Positions 44,835 to 53,873 are shown, numbered from the stretch's first letter. The stretch is 64,000 nucleotides of DNA from Ferrovibrio sp046294345 (GCA_046294345.1 JBKBJT010000009.1:45611-109610), one strand, 5' to 3'. Notes: generated from the letters alone by a model not told the origin. A program made the numbers and translations.

Positions 44835-46455
44835 GTTCGAGCCATCCGCTCATGTCGACACATTCGCCCGCGACCACCTGCCGCCGCAGGACCAGTGGCC
44901 GGTGATGCTGTGGGATACCCTGCCGGAACTGAAGGCCTACCCAAAGCGCATGAACTGCGCCCGCGAGCTGCTGGACAAACAGGCGGCGATCCACGGCAAC
45001 CGGCCTGTCATCTACTACAACGACGAGGTCTGGACCTATTCCCGCCTGCTGGAAACCGCCAACCGCATCGCCCATGTGCTGGTGCAGGACCTGGGCGTGA
45101 AGCCGGGCAACCGCGTGCTGCTGCGTTCGCCCAACAATCCGATGTATGTCGCCTGCTGGTTCGCGGTGATGAAAGTGGGCGCCATCGCGGTCGCCACCAT
45201 GCCGCTCTATCGCTGGCGCGAACTCACCTTCATGACCGAGAAGGCCGAGATCGAGCTGGCGATCTGCGACTGGCGCCTGCGCGACGAGATGGAAACCACG
45301 CTGAAGGAATCGAAGAACCTGAAGCGCGCCGTCTATTTCTACCAGGATGACGAAGGCTCGCTCGAAAGCCTGATGGCGTCCAAGCCGGCGGAATTCGAAA
45401 CGCTGGACACCGCCTGGGACGATGTCTGCCTGATCGCCTTCACCTCGGGCACCACCGGGCCGGCGAAGGGCTGCATGCATTTCCATCGCGACGTGATGGC
45501 GATCTGCGACACCTTCAACCGTTATGTGCTGCGGCCGACGAAAGACGACATCTTCACCGGCTCGCCGCCACTGGCCTTCACCTTCGGCCTGGGCGCGCTG
45601 GTCACCTTCCCCATGCATGTGGGCGCCAGCACCGTGCTGGTCGAGCAGTACAATCCGCAGAAGATGCTGGAGACGATCCAGCAGAAGAAAGTCACCATCC
45701 TGTTCACCGCGCCAACCGCCTATCGCGCGATGACCGACATGGTGAAGGATTACGACATCTCCTCGCTCAAAAAAGGCGTCTCGGCCGGCGAGACCCTGCC
45801 GCTGCCGGTCTGGCAGGGCTGGTATGACGCCACGGGCGTGAAGCTGATCGACGGCCTGGGCGGCACCGAGATCCTGCACATCTTCATCACATCGGAAGGC
45901 GACGGCATCCGCCCCGGCGCCACCGGCAGGCCGATCCCCGGCTACGAGGCCGCGATCTTCGACAGGGACGGCAAGCCGGTGCCGCCCGGCACGGTCGGCC
46001 GGCTGGCGATCCGCGGCCCCGTCGGCTGCCGCTATCTCGACAACCCGGAGCGCCAGAAAGCCTATGTGCAGAATGGCTGGAACTTCACCGGCGACGCCTA
46101 CATGTGCGATGAGGACGGCTATTACTGGTACCAGGCCCGCGCCGACGACATGATCATCTCGGCCGGCTACAACATCTCGGGCCCCGAGGTGGAAGCCGTG
46201 CTGATGCTGCATCCGCTGGTGCAGGAATGCGCGGTGATCGGCGCGCCCTGCCCCGAACGCGGTCAGATCGTGAAGGCCTATGTGGTGCTGCGCGACAAGT
46301 CGAAGGCCGGCGCAGAAACCGCCAAGGCCCTGCAGGATTTCGTGAAGGCCGAGATCGCGCCCTACAAGTATCCGCGCGCCATCGAATTCATCGACGCTCT
46401 GCCGCGAACCGAAACCGGCAAGGTGCAGCGTTTCGTGCTGCGCCAGCGAAACTGA
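44827..46455 (+). CDS. Aryl-CoA ligase (benzoate/2-aminobenzoate-CoA ligase family)
   Basis: A 542-residue AMP-forming acid-CoA ligase. The P-loop-like motif TSGTTGPAKG is at 206-215, followed by GLGGTEILHIFITS, FTGDAYMCDEDGYYWYQARADDMIISAGYNISGPEVE and the catalytic Lys in PRTETGKVQRFVLRQ. Overall it resembles benzoate- and 2-aminobenzoate-CoA ligases, so it likely activates the aromatic acid imported by the downstream transporter. The start overlaps the OYE gene by eight bases with GAGG in front. It is the last gene before a 335-nt gap and a new promoter. Confidence 0.9.
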   Translation: MHRFEPSAHVDTFARDHLPPQDQWPVMLWDTLPELKAYPKRMNCARELLDKQAAIHGNRPVIYYNDEVWTYSRLLETANRIAHVLVQDLGVKPGNRVLLRSPNNPMYVACWFAVMKVGAIAVATMPLYRWRELTFMTEKAEIELAICDWRLRDEMETTLKESKNLKRAVYFYQDDEGSLESLMASKPAEFETLDTAWDDVCLIAFTSGTTGPAKGCMHFHRDVMAICDTFNRYVLRPTKDDIFTGSPPLAFTFGLGALVTFPMHVGASTVLVEQYNPQKMLETIQQKKVTILFTAPTAYRAMTDMVKDYDISSLKKGVSAGETLPLPVWQGWYDATGVKLIDGLGGTEILHIFITSEGDGIRPGATGRPIPGYEAAIFDRDGKPVPPGTVGRLAIRGPVGCRYLDNPERQKAYVQNGWNFTGDAYMCDEDGYYWYQARADDMIISAGYNISGPEVEAVLMLHPLVQECAVIGAPCPERGQIVKAYVVLRDKSKAGAETAKALQDFVKAEIAPYKYPRAIEFIDALPRTETGKVQRFVLRQRN

Positions 46456-46486
46456 GGCTTGAGAGGTGGCGCATGCAGAATAGTGC

Positions 46487-46514
46487 TTGCGGCGCTTCGA
46501 ACCGGCATTATAGT
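46487..46514 (+). promoter_or_regulatory. Predicted promoter of the second LIV-type transporter operon
   Basis: TTGCGG (46487-46492), a 16-nt spacer and TATAGT (46509-46514), giving a leader of about 270 nt before the binding-protein gene. Confidence 0.45.
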
Positions 46515-46558
46515 ACCTGCGAGAACATAAGAATTCAGAAGGGGCAACGAGGGGATTC

Positions 46559-46573
46559 GTGCGATATACGCAC
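46559..46573. promoter_or_regulatory. Palindromic site GTGCG-N5-CGCAC
   Basis: GTGCGATATACGCAC, a perfect 5-bp inverted repeat around ATATA, about 40 nt downstream of the predicted start. It is a possible regulator site distinct from the AT-rich operator upstream of the SDR gene. Confidence 0.35.
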
Positions 46574-46790
46574 TATTTTGCCGTATTATCGGGCGAGGAA
46601 TTTCGCTGCACCGCAATAAGCCTTTGATGGCGCTCATGCGGCCCAGGCCGCGCGGGACACCGAACAAAGGCATGCAGTAGAGTGCGTAATGGGGCATGCG
46701 CGCCATCCGGCGGGCAGACCGGTATTGAGGCAACAACGGCATCCCGGCAATCAATGCGGGGACCGCAAGGGTAATGAGGGAGGCCCGACC

Positions 46791-47981
46791 ATGAAATTTT
46801 CCACGCTGCTCACCATGACCACGGCGCTGGCATTTGCCGCCATGCCGATGATGGTTCAGCCGGCGCAAGCGCAGGCGGCCAAGAAGATCAAGATCGGTTT
46901 CGTCACCACCCTGTCGGGCCCGAACGCGGCCTACGGCCAGGACATGAAGAACAGCGTCGAGCTGGCGCTGGAGCATATGGGCCGCAAGATGGGCGGCATC
47001 CCGGTCGAGGTCGTCTATGAAGACGATGAGCAGAAGCCGGAAGTCGGCAAGCAGAAGACCGAGAAGCTGCTGCAGCGCGACAAGGTCGATTTCGTCGCCG
47101 GCTATATCTGGTCGAACGTGCTGCTGGCCTCCTACAAGCCGGTGGTCGACAGCAAGACCTTCCTGATCAGCGCCAATGCCGGCCCCTCGCCGCTGGCCGG
47201 CGAGCAGTGCAACCCGTATTTCTTCGCCGCCTCCTGGGCCAACGAGCAGAACCCGATGGGCGTCGGTGAGCTGCTGAACCAGAAGGGCGTCAAGAAACTC
47301 TACATCGTGGCGCCGAACTACGCCGCCGGCCAGGACATGGCCAACGGCGTGAAGGCCACGTTCAAGGGCCAGGTGGTCGGCCAGGACATGACCAAGTGGC
47401 CTGACCAGCTCGACTTCTCGGCCGAGATTTCCAAGATCCGCGCCGCCAAGCCCGATGCGGTCTACGTCTTCTATCCCAGCCGCTGGGGCGTGCAGTTCTA
47501 CACGCAGTACAGCCAGTCGGGCCTGAAGAAGGAAATCCCGCTCTATTCCGTGTTCACCATCGATGCGGTGACGCTGAAGCTGCAGAAGGATGTCGCGCTC
47601 GACACCTATTTCGGCCTGTTCTGGGCGCCCGACCTGCCCTATGCCACCAACACCAAGTTCGTCGGCGATTACAAGAAGAAGCACAAGGACACGCCGACCT
47701 TCTACGGCGCGCAGTCCTATGATGCGATGAACCTGATCGCCTCGGCGGTGGCCGCCACCAAGGGCAACATCAAGGACAAGGACGCGGTGCGGAAGGCGCT
47801 GGAAGCCGCCAAGTTCGATTCCGTGCGCGGCCCGTTCAAGTTCAACAAGAACCACTTCCCGATCCACGCGATCTACCAGCAGGAAGTCTACAAGGTGTCG
47901 GACACCGAGTACGACATCCGCACGATCAGCAAGATCATCGACAACCTGGAAGACCCGAACGCTTCCAAGTGCAAGATGTGA
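46791..47981 (+). CDS. LIV-type ABC substrate-binding protein
   Basis: A 396-residue periplasmic binding protein of the peripla_BP_6 family. A Sec signal peptide covers about residues 1-28 (cleavage near PAQAQA). The mature start KIKIGFVTTLSGPNAAYGQDMKNSVELALEHMGRKMGGIPVEVVYEDDEQKPEVGKQKTEKL is classic. Close relatives sit in aromatic-acid clusters rather than amino-acid uptake loci. GGGAGG lies before the ATG. The next permease gene begins only after 367 nt with hairpins, which should favour excess binding protein. Confidence 0.93.
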   Translation: MKFSTLLTMTTALAFAAMPMMVQPAQAQAAKKIKIGFVTTLSGPNAAYGQDMKNSVELALEHMGRKMGGIPVEVVYEDDEQKPEVGKQKTEKLLQRDKVDFVAGYIWSNVLLASYKPVVDSKTFLISANAGPSPLAGEQCNPYFFAASWANEQNPMGVGELLNQKGVKKLYIVAPNYAAGQDMANGVKATFKGQVVGQDMTKWPDQLDFSAEISKIRAAKPDAVYVFYPSRWGVQFYTQYSQSGLKKEIPLYSVFTIDAVTLKLQKDVALDTYFGLFWAPDLPYATNTKFVGDYKKKHKDTPTFYGAQSYDAMNLIASAVAATKGNIKDKDAVRKALEAAKFDSVRGPFKFNKNHFPIHAIYQQEVYKVSDTEYDIRTISKIIDNLEDPNASKCKM

Positions 47982-47987
47982 TCGCTG

Positions 47988-48039
47988 GGGTCTGAAGACC
48001 CGGTTCGGGCGGGGCGCCGCATTCATCTCGGCGCCCCGC
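47988..48039 (+). other. Pair of hairpins after the binding-protein gene
   Basis: GGGTC-TGAA-GACCC (47988-48001), then an 11-bp perfect stem GCGGGGCGCCG (48009-48019) and CGGCGCCCCGC (48029-48039) with a 9-nt loop. No T run follows, so an mRNA-protecting or attenuating role is more likely than full termination. Confidence 0.5.
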
Positions 48040-48296
48040 TTCGCATCCGGGCCTGCATTCTGAGTCTCGATTGCCGTGCAGAGCGTTTTATGTCTAACCT
48101 ACCTTCCGACGGGGGACTCCCACAGGGCATGCAGCACGGAAATCGTGCGCAGGCGGCGCATCGCGGGATGGGCCGTATCGCGGCCATGCCAGTGAAGGAG
48201 AGACGGATGACGCCTTTCAGATTCCAGATCGCCGATACGTCATCGGCCACTCACCCGCCAGCTATCCACACGACTGTGACCGACTGACCTGACCCG

Positions 48297-48324
48297 CCGC
48301 GCGCCGTCCAGCGGGCGCGGTTTT
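48297..48324 (+). terminator. Attenuator-like hairpin with T4 just before livH-like gene
   Basis: CCGCGC (48297-48302) and GCGCGG (48315-48320) followed by TTTT, 24 nt before the start codon. The livH-like start has no clear ribosome site. Confidence 0.4.
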
Positions 48325-48348
48325 CCATCTGACGAGCACCCTGTCCCC

Positions 48349-49269
48349 ATGCTGCTGCTTCTTTTCGAGCAATTCCTCAACGGCCTGCAGATCGGCCTGC
48401 TGCTGTTCCTGCTGGCTGCGGGCCTGACCCTGGTCTTCGGCATCATGGACTTGGTCAACCTGGCGCATGGCTCGCTCTACATGATGGGCGCCTATTTCGC
48501 CGCCGTGTTCACGCAGTGGACCGGCAACTTCTTCCTCGGCGCGCTGCTGGCGCTGCCGGCCGGTGCGCTGCTGGGCATCGTGGTGGAAGTGATCGCGCTG
48601 CGCACGCTCTACACCCGCGACCATCTCGACCAGGTGCTGGCCACCTTCGGCCTGATCCTGTTCTTCAACGAATTCGCCCGCATCGTCTTCGGTGCCGGCG
48701 GCATGGCCATCGAACTGCCGGCCTGGCTGGAAGGCCAGGTCATGGTGCTGCCCGGCCTGCCCTATCCCAGCTTCCGCTTCCTGATCATCGTGGTCGGCCT
48801 GGCCTGCGCCGGCTTCCTCTACCTGCTGGTGCAGAAGACACGTCTGGGCATGCTGATCCGCGCCGGCGCCTCCAACCGCGAGATGGTCGGCGCGCTCGGC
48901 ATCGACATCAAGCTGCTCTTCACCCTGGTCTTTGGCCTCGGCTCGGCCCTGGCGGCACTGGCCGGCCTGATGAGCGGCCCGATCACCACCGTGCAGATCG
49001 GCATGGGCGACAGCATCCTGATCCTGGCGCTGGTCGTGATCGTGATCGGCGGCATCGGTTCGATCCGCGGCGCCTTCATTGCCGCCGTCGCCATCGGCAT
49101 CATCGACACGATGGGCCGCGCCTTCCTGCCCAACCTGCTGGGCAGCTTCCTCAATCCCTCCGATGCCGGCACCCTGGCCCAGGCCCTGTCGTCCATGCTG
49201 ATCTACATCCTGATGGCCGCCGTGCTGGTGCTGCGTCCCGCGGGCCTGTTCCCCGCCCCCGGCCGCTGA
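48349..49269 (+). CDS. LIV-type ABC permease (LivH-like)
   Basis: A 306-residue inner-membrane permease. The N-terminus LFLLAAGLTLVFGIMDLVNLAHGSLYMMGAY is the family hallmark. GLGSALAALAGLMSGPITTVQIGMG and IVIGGIGSIRGAFIAAVAIG mark the later helices and coupling region, and the end LMAAVLVLRPAGLFPAPGR is typical. It pairs with the LivM-like protein encoded ten bases downstream. No good ribosome site is seen, which could keep its level low relative to the binding protein. Confidence 0.94.
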   Translation: MLLLLFEQFLNGLQIGLLLFLLAAGLTLVFGIMDLVNLAHGSLYMMGAYFAAVFTQWTGNFFLGALLALPAGALLGIVVEVIALRTLYTRDHLDQVLATFGLILFFNEFARIVFGAGGMAIELPAWLEGQVMVLPGLPYPSFRFLIIVVGLACAGFLYLLVQKTRLGMLIRAGASNREMVGALGIDIKLLFTLVFGLGSALAALAGLMSGPITTVQIGMGDSILILALVVIVIGGIGSIRGAFIAAVAIGIIDTMGRAFLPNLLGSFLNPSDAGTLAQALSSMLIYILMAAVLVLRPAGLFPAPGR

Positions 49270-49279
49270 GGAGCCGCTT

Positions 49280-50413
49280 ATGATGCCCGCTCTTCCGCGC
49301 CAGGCCACCACCATCGTCGCCCTCATCCTGCTCGCCATGCTGGCCCTGGTGCCGGTCGCGTCCGAGGCCTTCGACGATCCCTTCATGCTCACGCTGTTCA
49401 CCCGCATCGTGATCATGGCGATCGCCGCCGTCAGCCTGAACCTGATCCTGGGTTATGGCGGCATGGTCAGCTTCGGCCACGCCGCCTATATCGGCATCGG
49501 CGGCTACACCATCGGCATCCTGGCCCATCACGGCGTGCACGAGGCCTGGATCCAGTGGCCGCTGGCCCTGATCGTATCGGCTGTATTCGCCCTGCTGATC
49601 GGCCTGCTGTCGCTGCGTACCAAGGGCATCTTCTTCATCATGATCACCCTGGCCCTGGCCCAGCTGGTTTATTATCTGGGCAATGGCGCCTATGCCTATG
49701 GCGGCGACGACGGCCTCACCATCCTCAAGCGCTCCGATTTCGGCGGCCTGATCGACCTGAACGACCGCCCCTCGCTGTATTACCTGTGCTGGGCCGTGCT
49801 GGTCGCCTCGCTGTATCTGTGCCACCGCGCGGTCAATTCGCGCTTCGGCATGGTATTGCAGGGCGCCAAGTCGAACGATCGCCGCATGGCCACCATCGGT
49901 TTCCCGGTTTTCCGCTACCGCCTCACCGCCTTCGTCATCGCCGGCATGGTCTGCGGCCTGGCCGGCGTTCTGACCGCCACCTTCACCGACTTCATCAGCC
50001 CGGCGATGATGCATTGGAGCCGCTCGGGCGACCTGATCGTGATGGTGGTGCTGGGCGGCATGGGCAGCCTGTTCGGGCCGTTATTCGGCGCCGTCAGCTT
50101 CCTGCTGCTGGAGGAAATACTCTCCGGCTGGACCGAATACTGGAAGATCGTGTTCGGCCCGATCCTGGTTCTGGTGGTGATCTTCGCCCGCGGCGGCATT
50201 GCCGGCGCGCTCGGCCGCGGCCAGGCCGGCGCGTTGATGGCCGGCATCGCTGCCTTCTTCCTGGTCTATGGCGTGCATCTGGTTTTCGAGGATGAATGGA
50301 TCATCCCCACCCTGATCCTGGCCGCCGCCTTTGCACTCAGCGGCTTCGCCTGGTGGCATTACCGGCATAAACGCGTGGCATCGGCCGAAACCACGGGAGG
50401 CGACCATGCTTGA
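49280..50413 (+). CDS. LIV-type ABC permease (LivM-like)
   Basis: A 377-residue inner-membrane permease, longer than usual by two C-terminal hydrophobic segments. Family marks are NLILGYGGMVSFGHAAYIGIGGYTIG, LSLRTKGIFFIMITLALAQLVYYLG, and VVLGGMGSLFGPLFGAVSFLLLEEIL. After the standard core, about residues 325-360 add FFLVYGVHLVF and ILAAAFALSGFAWW. It forms the channel with the LivH-like subunit. The end overlaps the LivG-like start by eight bases. GGAG precedes the double ATG start. Confidence 0.94.
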   Translation: MMPALPRQATTIVALILLAMLALVPVASEAFDDPFMLTLFTRIVIMAIAAVSLNLILGYGGMVSFGHAAYIGIGGYTIGILAHHGVHEAWIQWPLALIVSAVFALLIGLLSLRTKGIFFIMITLALAQLVYYLGNGAYAYGGDDGLTILKRSDFGGLIDLNDRPSLYYLCWAVLVASLYLCHRAVNSRFGMVLQGAKSNDRRMATIGFPVFRYRLTAFVIAGMVCGLAGVLTATFTDFISPAMMHWSRSGDLIVMVVLGGMGSLFGPLFGAVSFLLLEEILSGWTEYWKIVFGPILVLVVIFARGGIAGALGRGQAGALMAGIAAFFLVYGVHLVFEDEWIIPTLILAAAFALSGFAWWHYRHKRVASAETTGGDHA

Positions 50414-51158
50414 GCCGGTCCTGCGGGCTTCCAACCTGGTCAAGCGCTTCGGCGGCCTCACCGCCACCGACGATTTTTCGATCGAGATCCGCCCGGGCGA
50501 GATCCATGCGGTGATCGGCCCCAACGGCGCCGGCAAGACCACCATGATCGGCCAGCTGATCGGCGAACTGCGGCCCGATGCCGGCAGCATCCGCTTCATG
50601 GGCCAGGACATCACCCACCTGCCGGTGCACAAGCGCTCGCATCTGGGTATCGCGCGCTCGTTCCAGATCACCTCGATCTTCCTGAACTTCACCGCGCTGG
50701 ATAACGTCGCACTGGCCGTGCAGGCCCATGACGGCCATTCCTTCCGCTTCTGGGCCGATGCCCGCCGCGATGCGCGCCTGCGCGACCCCGCCATGGCGGC
50801 GCTGCAGCAGGTCGGCCTCGCCCATCGCGCCGACGTGGTGGCCAGCGCGCTGAGCCATGGCGAACATCGCCAGCTCGAGATCGCCATGGCATTGGCGACC
50901 AAGCCGAAGCTGCTGCTGCTGGATGAGCCGATGGCCGGCATGGGACCGGAGGATTCCGCCCGCATGGTCACGATGCTGCAGGGCATCAAGGGCAGCGTGA
51001 CGATGCTGTTGATCGAACACGACATGGATGCCGTATTCGCCCTGGCCGACCGCATCACCGTGCTGGTCTACGGCCATGGCATCGCCACCGGCACGCCCGA
51101 CGAGATCCGGCGCAACGAGCAGGTGCGCCAGGCCTATCTCGGCGACGAAGCGGAGTAA
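50406..51158 (+). CDS. LIV-type ABC transporter ATP-binding protein (LivG-like)
   Basis: A 250-residue ATPase. Walker A is GPNGAGKTT, then IARSFQITSIFLNFTALDNV, a signature-like LSHGEHRQLEIAMALA, Walker B LLLLDEPMAGMGPED, and LLIEHDMDAVF with the switch His. It drives import together with the LivF-like ATPase. GGAGG lies before this ATG inside the permease gene, and the two genes overlap by eight bases. Confidence 0.95.
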   Translation: MLEPVLRASNLVKRFGGLTATDDFSIEIRPGEIHAVIGPNGAGKTTMIGQLIGELRPDAGSIRFMGQDITHLPVHKRSHLGIARSFQITSIFLNFTALDNVALAVQAHDGHSFRFWADARRDARLRDPAMAALQQVGLAHRADVVASALSHGEHRQLEIAMALATKPKLLLLDEPMAGMGPEDSARMVTMLQGIKGSVTMLLIEHDMDAVFALADRITVLVYGHGIATGTPDEIRRNEQVRQAYLGDEAE

Positions 51159-51162
51159 TGCG

Positions 51163-51870
51163 ATGAGCCTGCTGGACGTCGACGCCATCGACACATTCTA
51201 CGGCCGCAGCCAGGTGCTGTTCGGCATGAGCATCGCCATCGCGCCGGGCGAGGTGGTCACGCTGATGGGCCGCAACGGCATGGGCAAGACCACCACGATC
51301 CGCTCGATCATGGGGCTGACGCCGGCCGCGCGCGGGAAGATTCGCTTTCGCGGCGAGGAAATCCGTGGCCTGCCCTCCTATCGGGTCGCCAAGATCGGCG
51401 TCGGCCTCGTGCCGGAAGGCCGGCAGATTTTCCCCAATCTTTCTGTGAAGGAAAACCTGATCGCCACCGCCGCCAACCGCAACGACAGCCAGCAGCCCTG
51501 GACTTACGAACGTGTCGTCGAGCTTTTCCCCCGTCTCGCCGAGCGCGCGAATAACATGGGCAACCAATTGTCGGGTGGCGAGCAACAGATGCTGGCCGTC
51601 GGCCGCGCCCTGATGACCAACCCGCATCTGCTGATCCTCGACGAGGCCACCGAGGGCCTCGCCCCGCTGATCCGGCTGGAAATCTGGAACTGTCTGGAAC
51701 GCTTGAAACAAACCGGCCAGTCGATCCTGGTTGTGGATAAAAATGTCGAGGCGCTGACCCGGCTCGCCAACCGCCATTACGTGATCGAGAAGGGCCGCGT
51801 GGTCTGGCAGGGCGATTCCGATGCCCTGCGCGCCGCCCCCGAGATCCAGCACCGCTATCTCGGCATTTAG
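51163..51870 (+). CDS. LIV-type ABC transporter ATP-binding protein (LivF-like)
   Basis: A 235-residue ATPase of the LivF subgroup. Walker A is GRNGMGKTT, GVGLVPEGRQIFPNLSVKENL follows, the signature is LSGGEQQMLAVGRAL, Walker B LLILDEATEGLAPLI and VVDKNVEAL, where the usual switch His is replaced by Lys/Asn as in many LivF proteins. The end IQHRYLGI is typical. GGAG lies before the ATG, four bases after the LivG-like stop. It closes the transporter set. Confidence 0.94.
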   Translation: MSLLDVDAIDTFYGRSQVLFGMSIAIAPGEVVTLMGRNGMGKTTTIRSIMGLTPAARGKIRFRGEEIRGLPSYRVAKIGVGLVPEGRQIFPNLSVKENLIATAANRNDSQQPWTYERVVELFPRLAERANNMGNQLSGGEQQMLAVGRALMTNPHLLILDEATEGLAPLIRLEIWNCLERLKQTGQSILVVDKNVEALTRLANRHYVIEKGRVVWQGDSDALRAAPEIQHRYLGI

Positions 51871-51974
51871 TCGGAAATAATCCCGAATCCCATTGCCAGC
51901 CGCGCCGGCCGGTCCCACAGTATGGGCCGGCGGCGTCGCGATCCGGGGAAGATCGCCGCCGGCAGGGGAGCAGG

Positions 51975-53039
51975 ATGTATCACGACGATCTGCATCAGGC
52001 GGCCGAATTCGCCCACGCGGCGGTGGCCAGTATGACGCGGTTCTCGATTCCGCCGACCCCGATCAATTTCACCATCTGGTACGAATACCATGCCGGCCGC
52101 GATCCGGCCTTAAGCCGCGCCATTGACGGCCTGCTGGCGTCGAAGACGCCCTTCACGCCCGACACCACGCTGCAGCTCTACGAGGAATTCCTCAATCCCG
52201 CGCGCATGCTGCGCGCCTCGCGCGAGACCACCGAGAAGCTGCAGGAAGCGATGGACGAACTGCGCGTCTTCGTCGGCGCCGCCGAGGTCGATACCCGCAC
52301 CTATGGCGACAAGCTGGAGGATTTCTCCGACCGGCTCGATACCCATGGCAACGGTCCGGCTTTCGGTTCACTGGTCGGCGCCATGCTGCAGGAAACCCGC
52401 GCCATGCAGCAGCGCAACCAGTCGCTGGAAGACCGCCTGGCCGAAACCACGGCCGAGGTGCAGCAGCTGCGCGAGCATTTCGAACAGGCCCGCCGCGAGG
52501 CGCTGTCCGACAGCCTGACCGGCCTGGCCAACCGCAAGAATTTCGAACAGACCCTCACCCTCTTCGCCAAGGCCGCCGTCGACAACAACGAGCCGTTGTC
52601 GCTCATGCTGCTCGATATCGACCATTTCAAGCTGTTCAACGACCGCCACGGCCACCAGACCGGCGATACCGTGCTGCAGCTCGTCGCCCGCACGCTCAGC
52701 GACAACGTGAAGGGCCAGGATCTGGCGGCACGTTACGGCGGCGAGGAATTCGCCCTGCTGCTGCCGCGCACCCGCGCCGACCAGGCGATCCGGCTGGGCG
52801 ACAACATCCGCACCCTCATCGCCGCCCGCAAACTGGTGAAACGCAATTCCGGCGACGAACTGGGCCGCATCACCATCTCGGCCGGCGTGGCCGAATACCG
52901 GTCCGGCGAAGCGCTCAGCGCTTTTGTGCAGCGGGCCGATGGTGCGCTGTACGGCGCCAAGCGGGCCGGCCGCAACCGCGTGGTTGCCGCAACGGAAGCC
53001 GCCGCCGCGATCCTGTCCGAGACTGTTCTACCCTCCTGA
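51975..53039 (+). CDS. Diguanylate cyclase (GGDEF domain)
   Basis: A 354-residue cytoplasmic protein. Residues about 1-155 are an uncharacterised, mostly helical N-terminal part ending in a coiled coil (ETRAMQQRNQSLEDRLAETTAEVQQLREHFEQARREALSDSLTGL). The GGDEF domain follows with TGLANRKNFEQTL, LLDIDHFKLFNDRHGHQTGD and the active-site GGEEF at 255-259. The position of the product-inhibition RxxD site, five residues before GGEEF, reads KGQD, so feedback control looks absent. It makes cyclic di-GMP; the N-terminal helices probably sense or dimerise. It lies 104 nt after the transporter genes on the same strand. Confidence 0.93.
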   Translation: MYHDDLHQAAEFAHAAVASMTRFSIPPTPINFTIWYEYHAGRDPALSRAIDGLLASKTPFTPDTTLQLYEEFLNPARMLRASRETTEKLQEAMDELRVFVGAAEVDTRTYGDKLEDFSDRLDTHGNGPAFGSLVGAMLQETRAMQQRNQSLEDRLAETTAEVQQLREHFEQARREALSDSLTGLANRKNFEQTLTLFAKAAVDNNEPLSLMLLDIDHFKLFNDRHGHQTGDTVLQLVARTLSDNVKGQDLAARYGGEEFALLLPRTRADQAIRLGDNIRTLIAARKLVKRNSGDELGRITISAGVAEYRSGEALSAFVQRADGALYGAKRAGRNRVVAATEAAAAILSETVLPS

Positions 53040-53045
53040 AAAATC

Positions 53046-53054
53046 GGCTAGCGT
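53046..53054 (+). promoter_or_regulatory. GGCTAGCGT element before paaG
   Basis: The nonamer GGCTAGCGT lies 27 nt before the paaG start. The same element precedes crcB (55031-55039), and a near copy precedes the thioesterase gene (58893-58902), all at similar distances, so it looks like an extended -10 element. Confidence 0.4.
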
Positions 53055-53081
53055 GTTCGCCATCCAAGGGAGCGAAACACA

Positions 53082-53873
53082 ATGGCCTACAACACCCTGC
53101 TGGTCGAAAAACAGGACGGCGTCGCGACTCTCACGCTGAACCGCCCCGACCGCCTGAACGCGCTGAACACCGAAATCATGGTCGAGATGCTGGCCGCCCT
53201 CGAGGAAATCGAGGCCGATGCCGCGATCCGCTGCCTGCTCATCACCGGCGCCGGCCGCGGCTTCTGCTCGGGTGCCGATCTGGCCAGCGGAGACCTGACG
53301 AAAGACGGCGGCATGCCCGACCTGGGCAAGGCCCTGCATAACAACTACCACCCGGTGATCCGCAAGCTGGCGGCCCTGCGCATGCCCATCGTCTGTGCGG
53401 TGAACGGCCCCGCCGCCGGCGCCGGCATGAGCCTGGCGCTGACCGGCGACATCGTGATCGCCGGCCAGTCGGCCAGTTTCCTGCAGGCCTTCGCCAATAT
53501 CGGCCTGGTGCCCGATGCCGGCAGCACCTATTTCCTGCCCCGCCTGGTCGGTTCGGCCCGCGCCCAGGGCCTGACCATGCTGGGCGAACCGCTGTCGGCC
53601 AGCACGGCTGCCGAATGGGGCATGATCTGGAAATGCGTCGACGATGCCGCGCTGATGGACGAGGCGCGCAAGGTGGCCACCAAATTCGCCAGGGGGCCGA
53701 CGGTTGGCCTCGGCCTGATCCGCCAGCTGATGCAGCAATCCTGGACTGCCTCGCTCGACAGCCAGCTCGAGGCCGAGCGTTCGGCCCAGCGCGTCGCCGG
53801 CCGCAGTCGCGACTTCGTCGAGGGCGTGATGGCCTTCCTGCAGAAACGCCCGGCCAAGTTCACCGGCCAATGA
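53082..53873 (+). CDS. paaG: 2-(1,2-epoxy-dihydrophenyl)acetyl-CoA isomerase / enoyl-CoA hydratase PaaG-like
   Basis: A 263-residue crotonase that follows E. coli PaaG closely along its length: TLTLNRPDRLNALNTEI, IRCLLITGAGRGFCSGADL, the middle VIRKLAALRMPIVCAVNGPAAGAGMSLALTGDIVIA, EWGMIWKCVDD and GRSRDFVEGVMAFLQKR. PaaG turns the ring-epoxide of phenylacetyl-CoA into an oxepin-CoA. The epoxidase paaABCDE is not in the window, so it may act on another epoxide or as an ordinary enoyl-CoA isomerase. AAGGGAG precedes the ATG, and paaI overlaps its end by four bases. Confidence 0.87.
   Translation: MAYNTLLVEKQDGVATLTLNRPDRLNALNTEIMVEMLAALEEIEADAAIRCLLITGAGRGFCSGADLASGDLTKDGGMPDLGKALHNNYHPVIRKLAALRMPIVCAVNGPAAGAGMSLALTGDIVIAGQSASFLQAFANIGLVPDAGSTYFLPRLVGSARAQGLTMLGEPLSASTAAEWGMIWKCVDDAALMDEARKVATKFARGPTVGLGLIRQLMQQSWTASLDSQLEAERSAQRVAGRSRDFVEGVMAFLQKRPAKFTGQ

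Larger units (their letters stand above)
46456..46790 (+). other. 335-nt intergenic control region before the transporter genes
   Basis: No convincing gene is present. It holds a predicted promoter (46487-46514), a palindrome (46559-46573), AT-rich DNA to about 46620, and then a GC-richer leader with GGGAGG before the binding-protein start. Confidence 0.6.
47982..48348 (+). other. 367-nt leader between binding protein and livH-like gene
   Basis: No gene is supported. It contains two hairpins near 47988-48039, a TTGCCG hexamer near 48071 with a weak -10 downstream, and an attenuator-like hairpin at 48297-48324. A 65-codon open frame at 48090-48287 has no family features or ribosome site. Confidence 0.6.

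Noticed and set aside
44647..46212. 521-codon minus-strand frame over the aryl-CoA ligase
   Set aside because: Shadow frame, low-complexity composition and no ribosome site.
48090..48287. 65-codon frame in the gap before the livH-like gene
   Set aside because: No ribosome site, no domain, and unconvincing composition.
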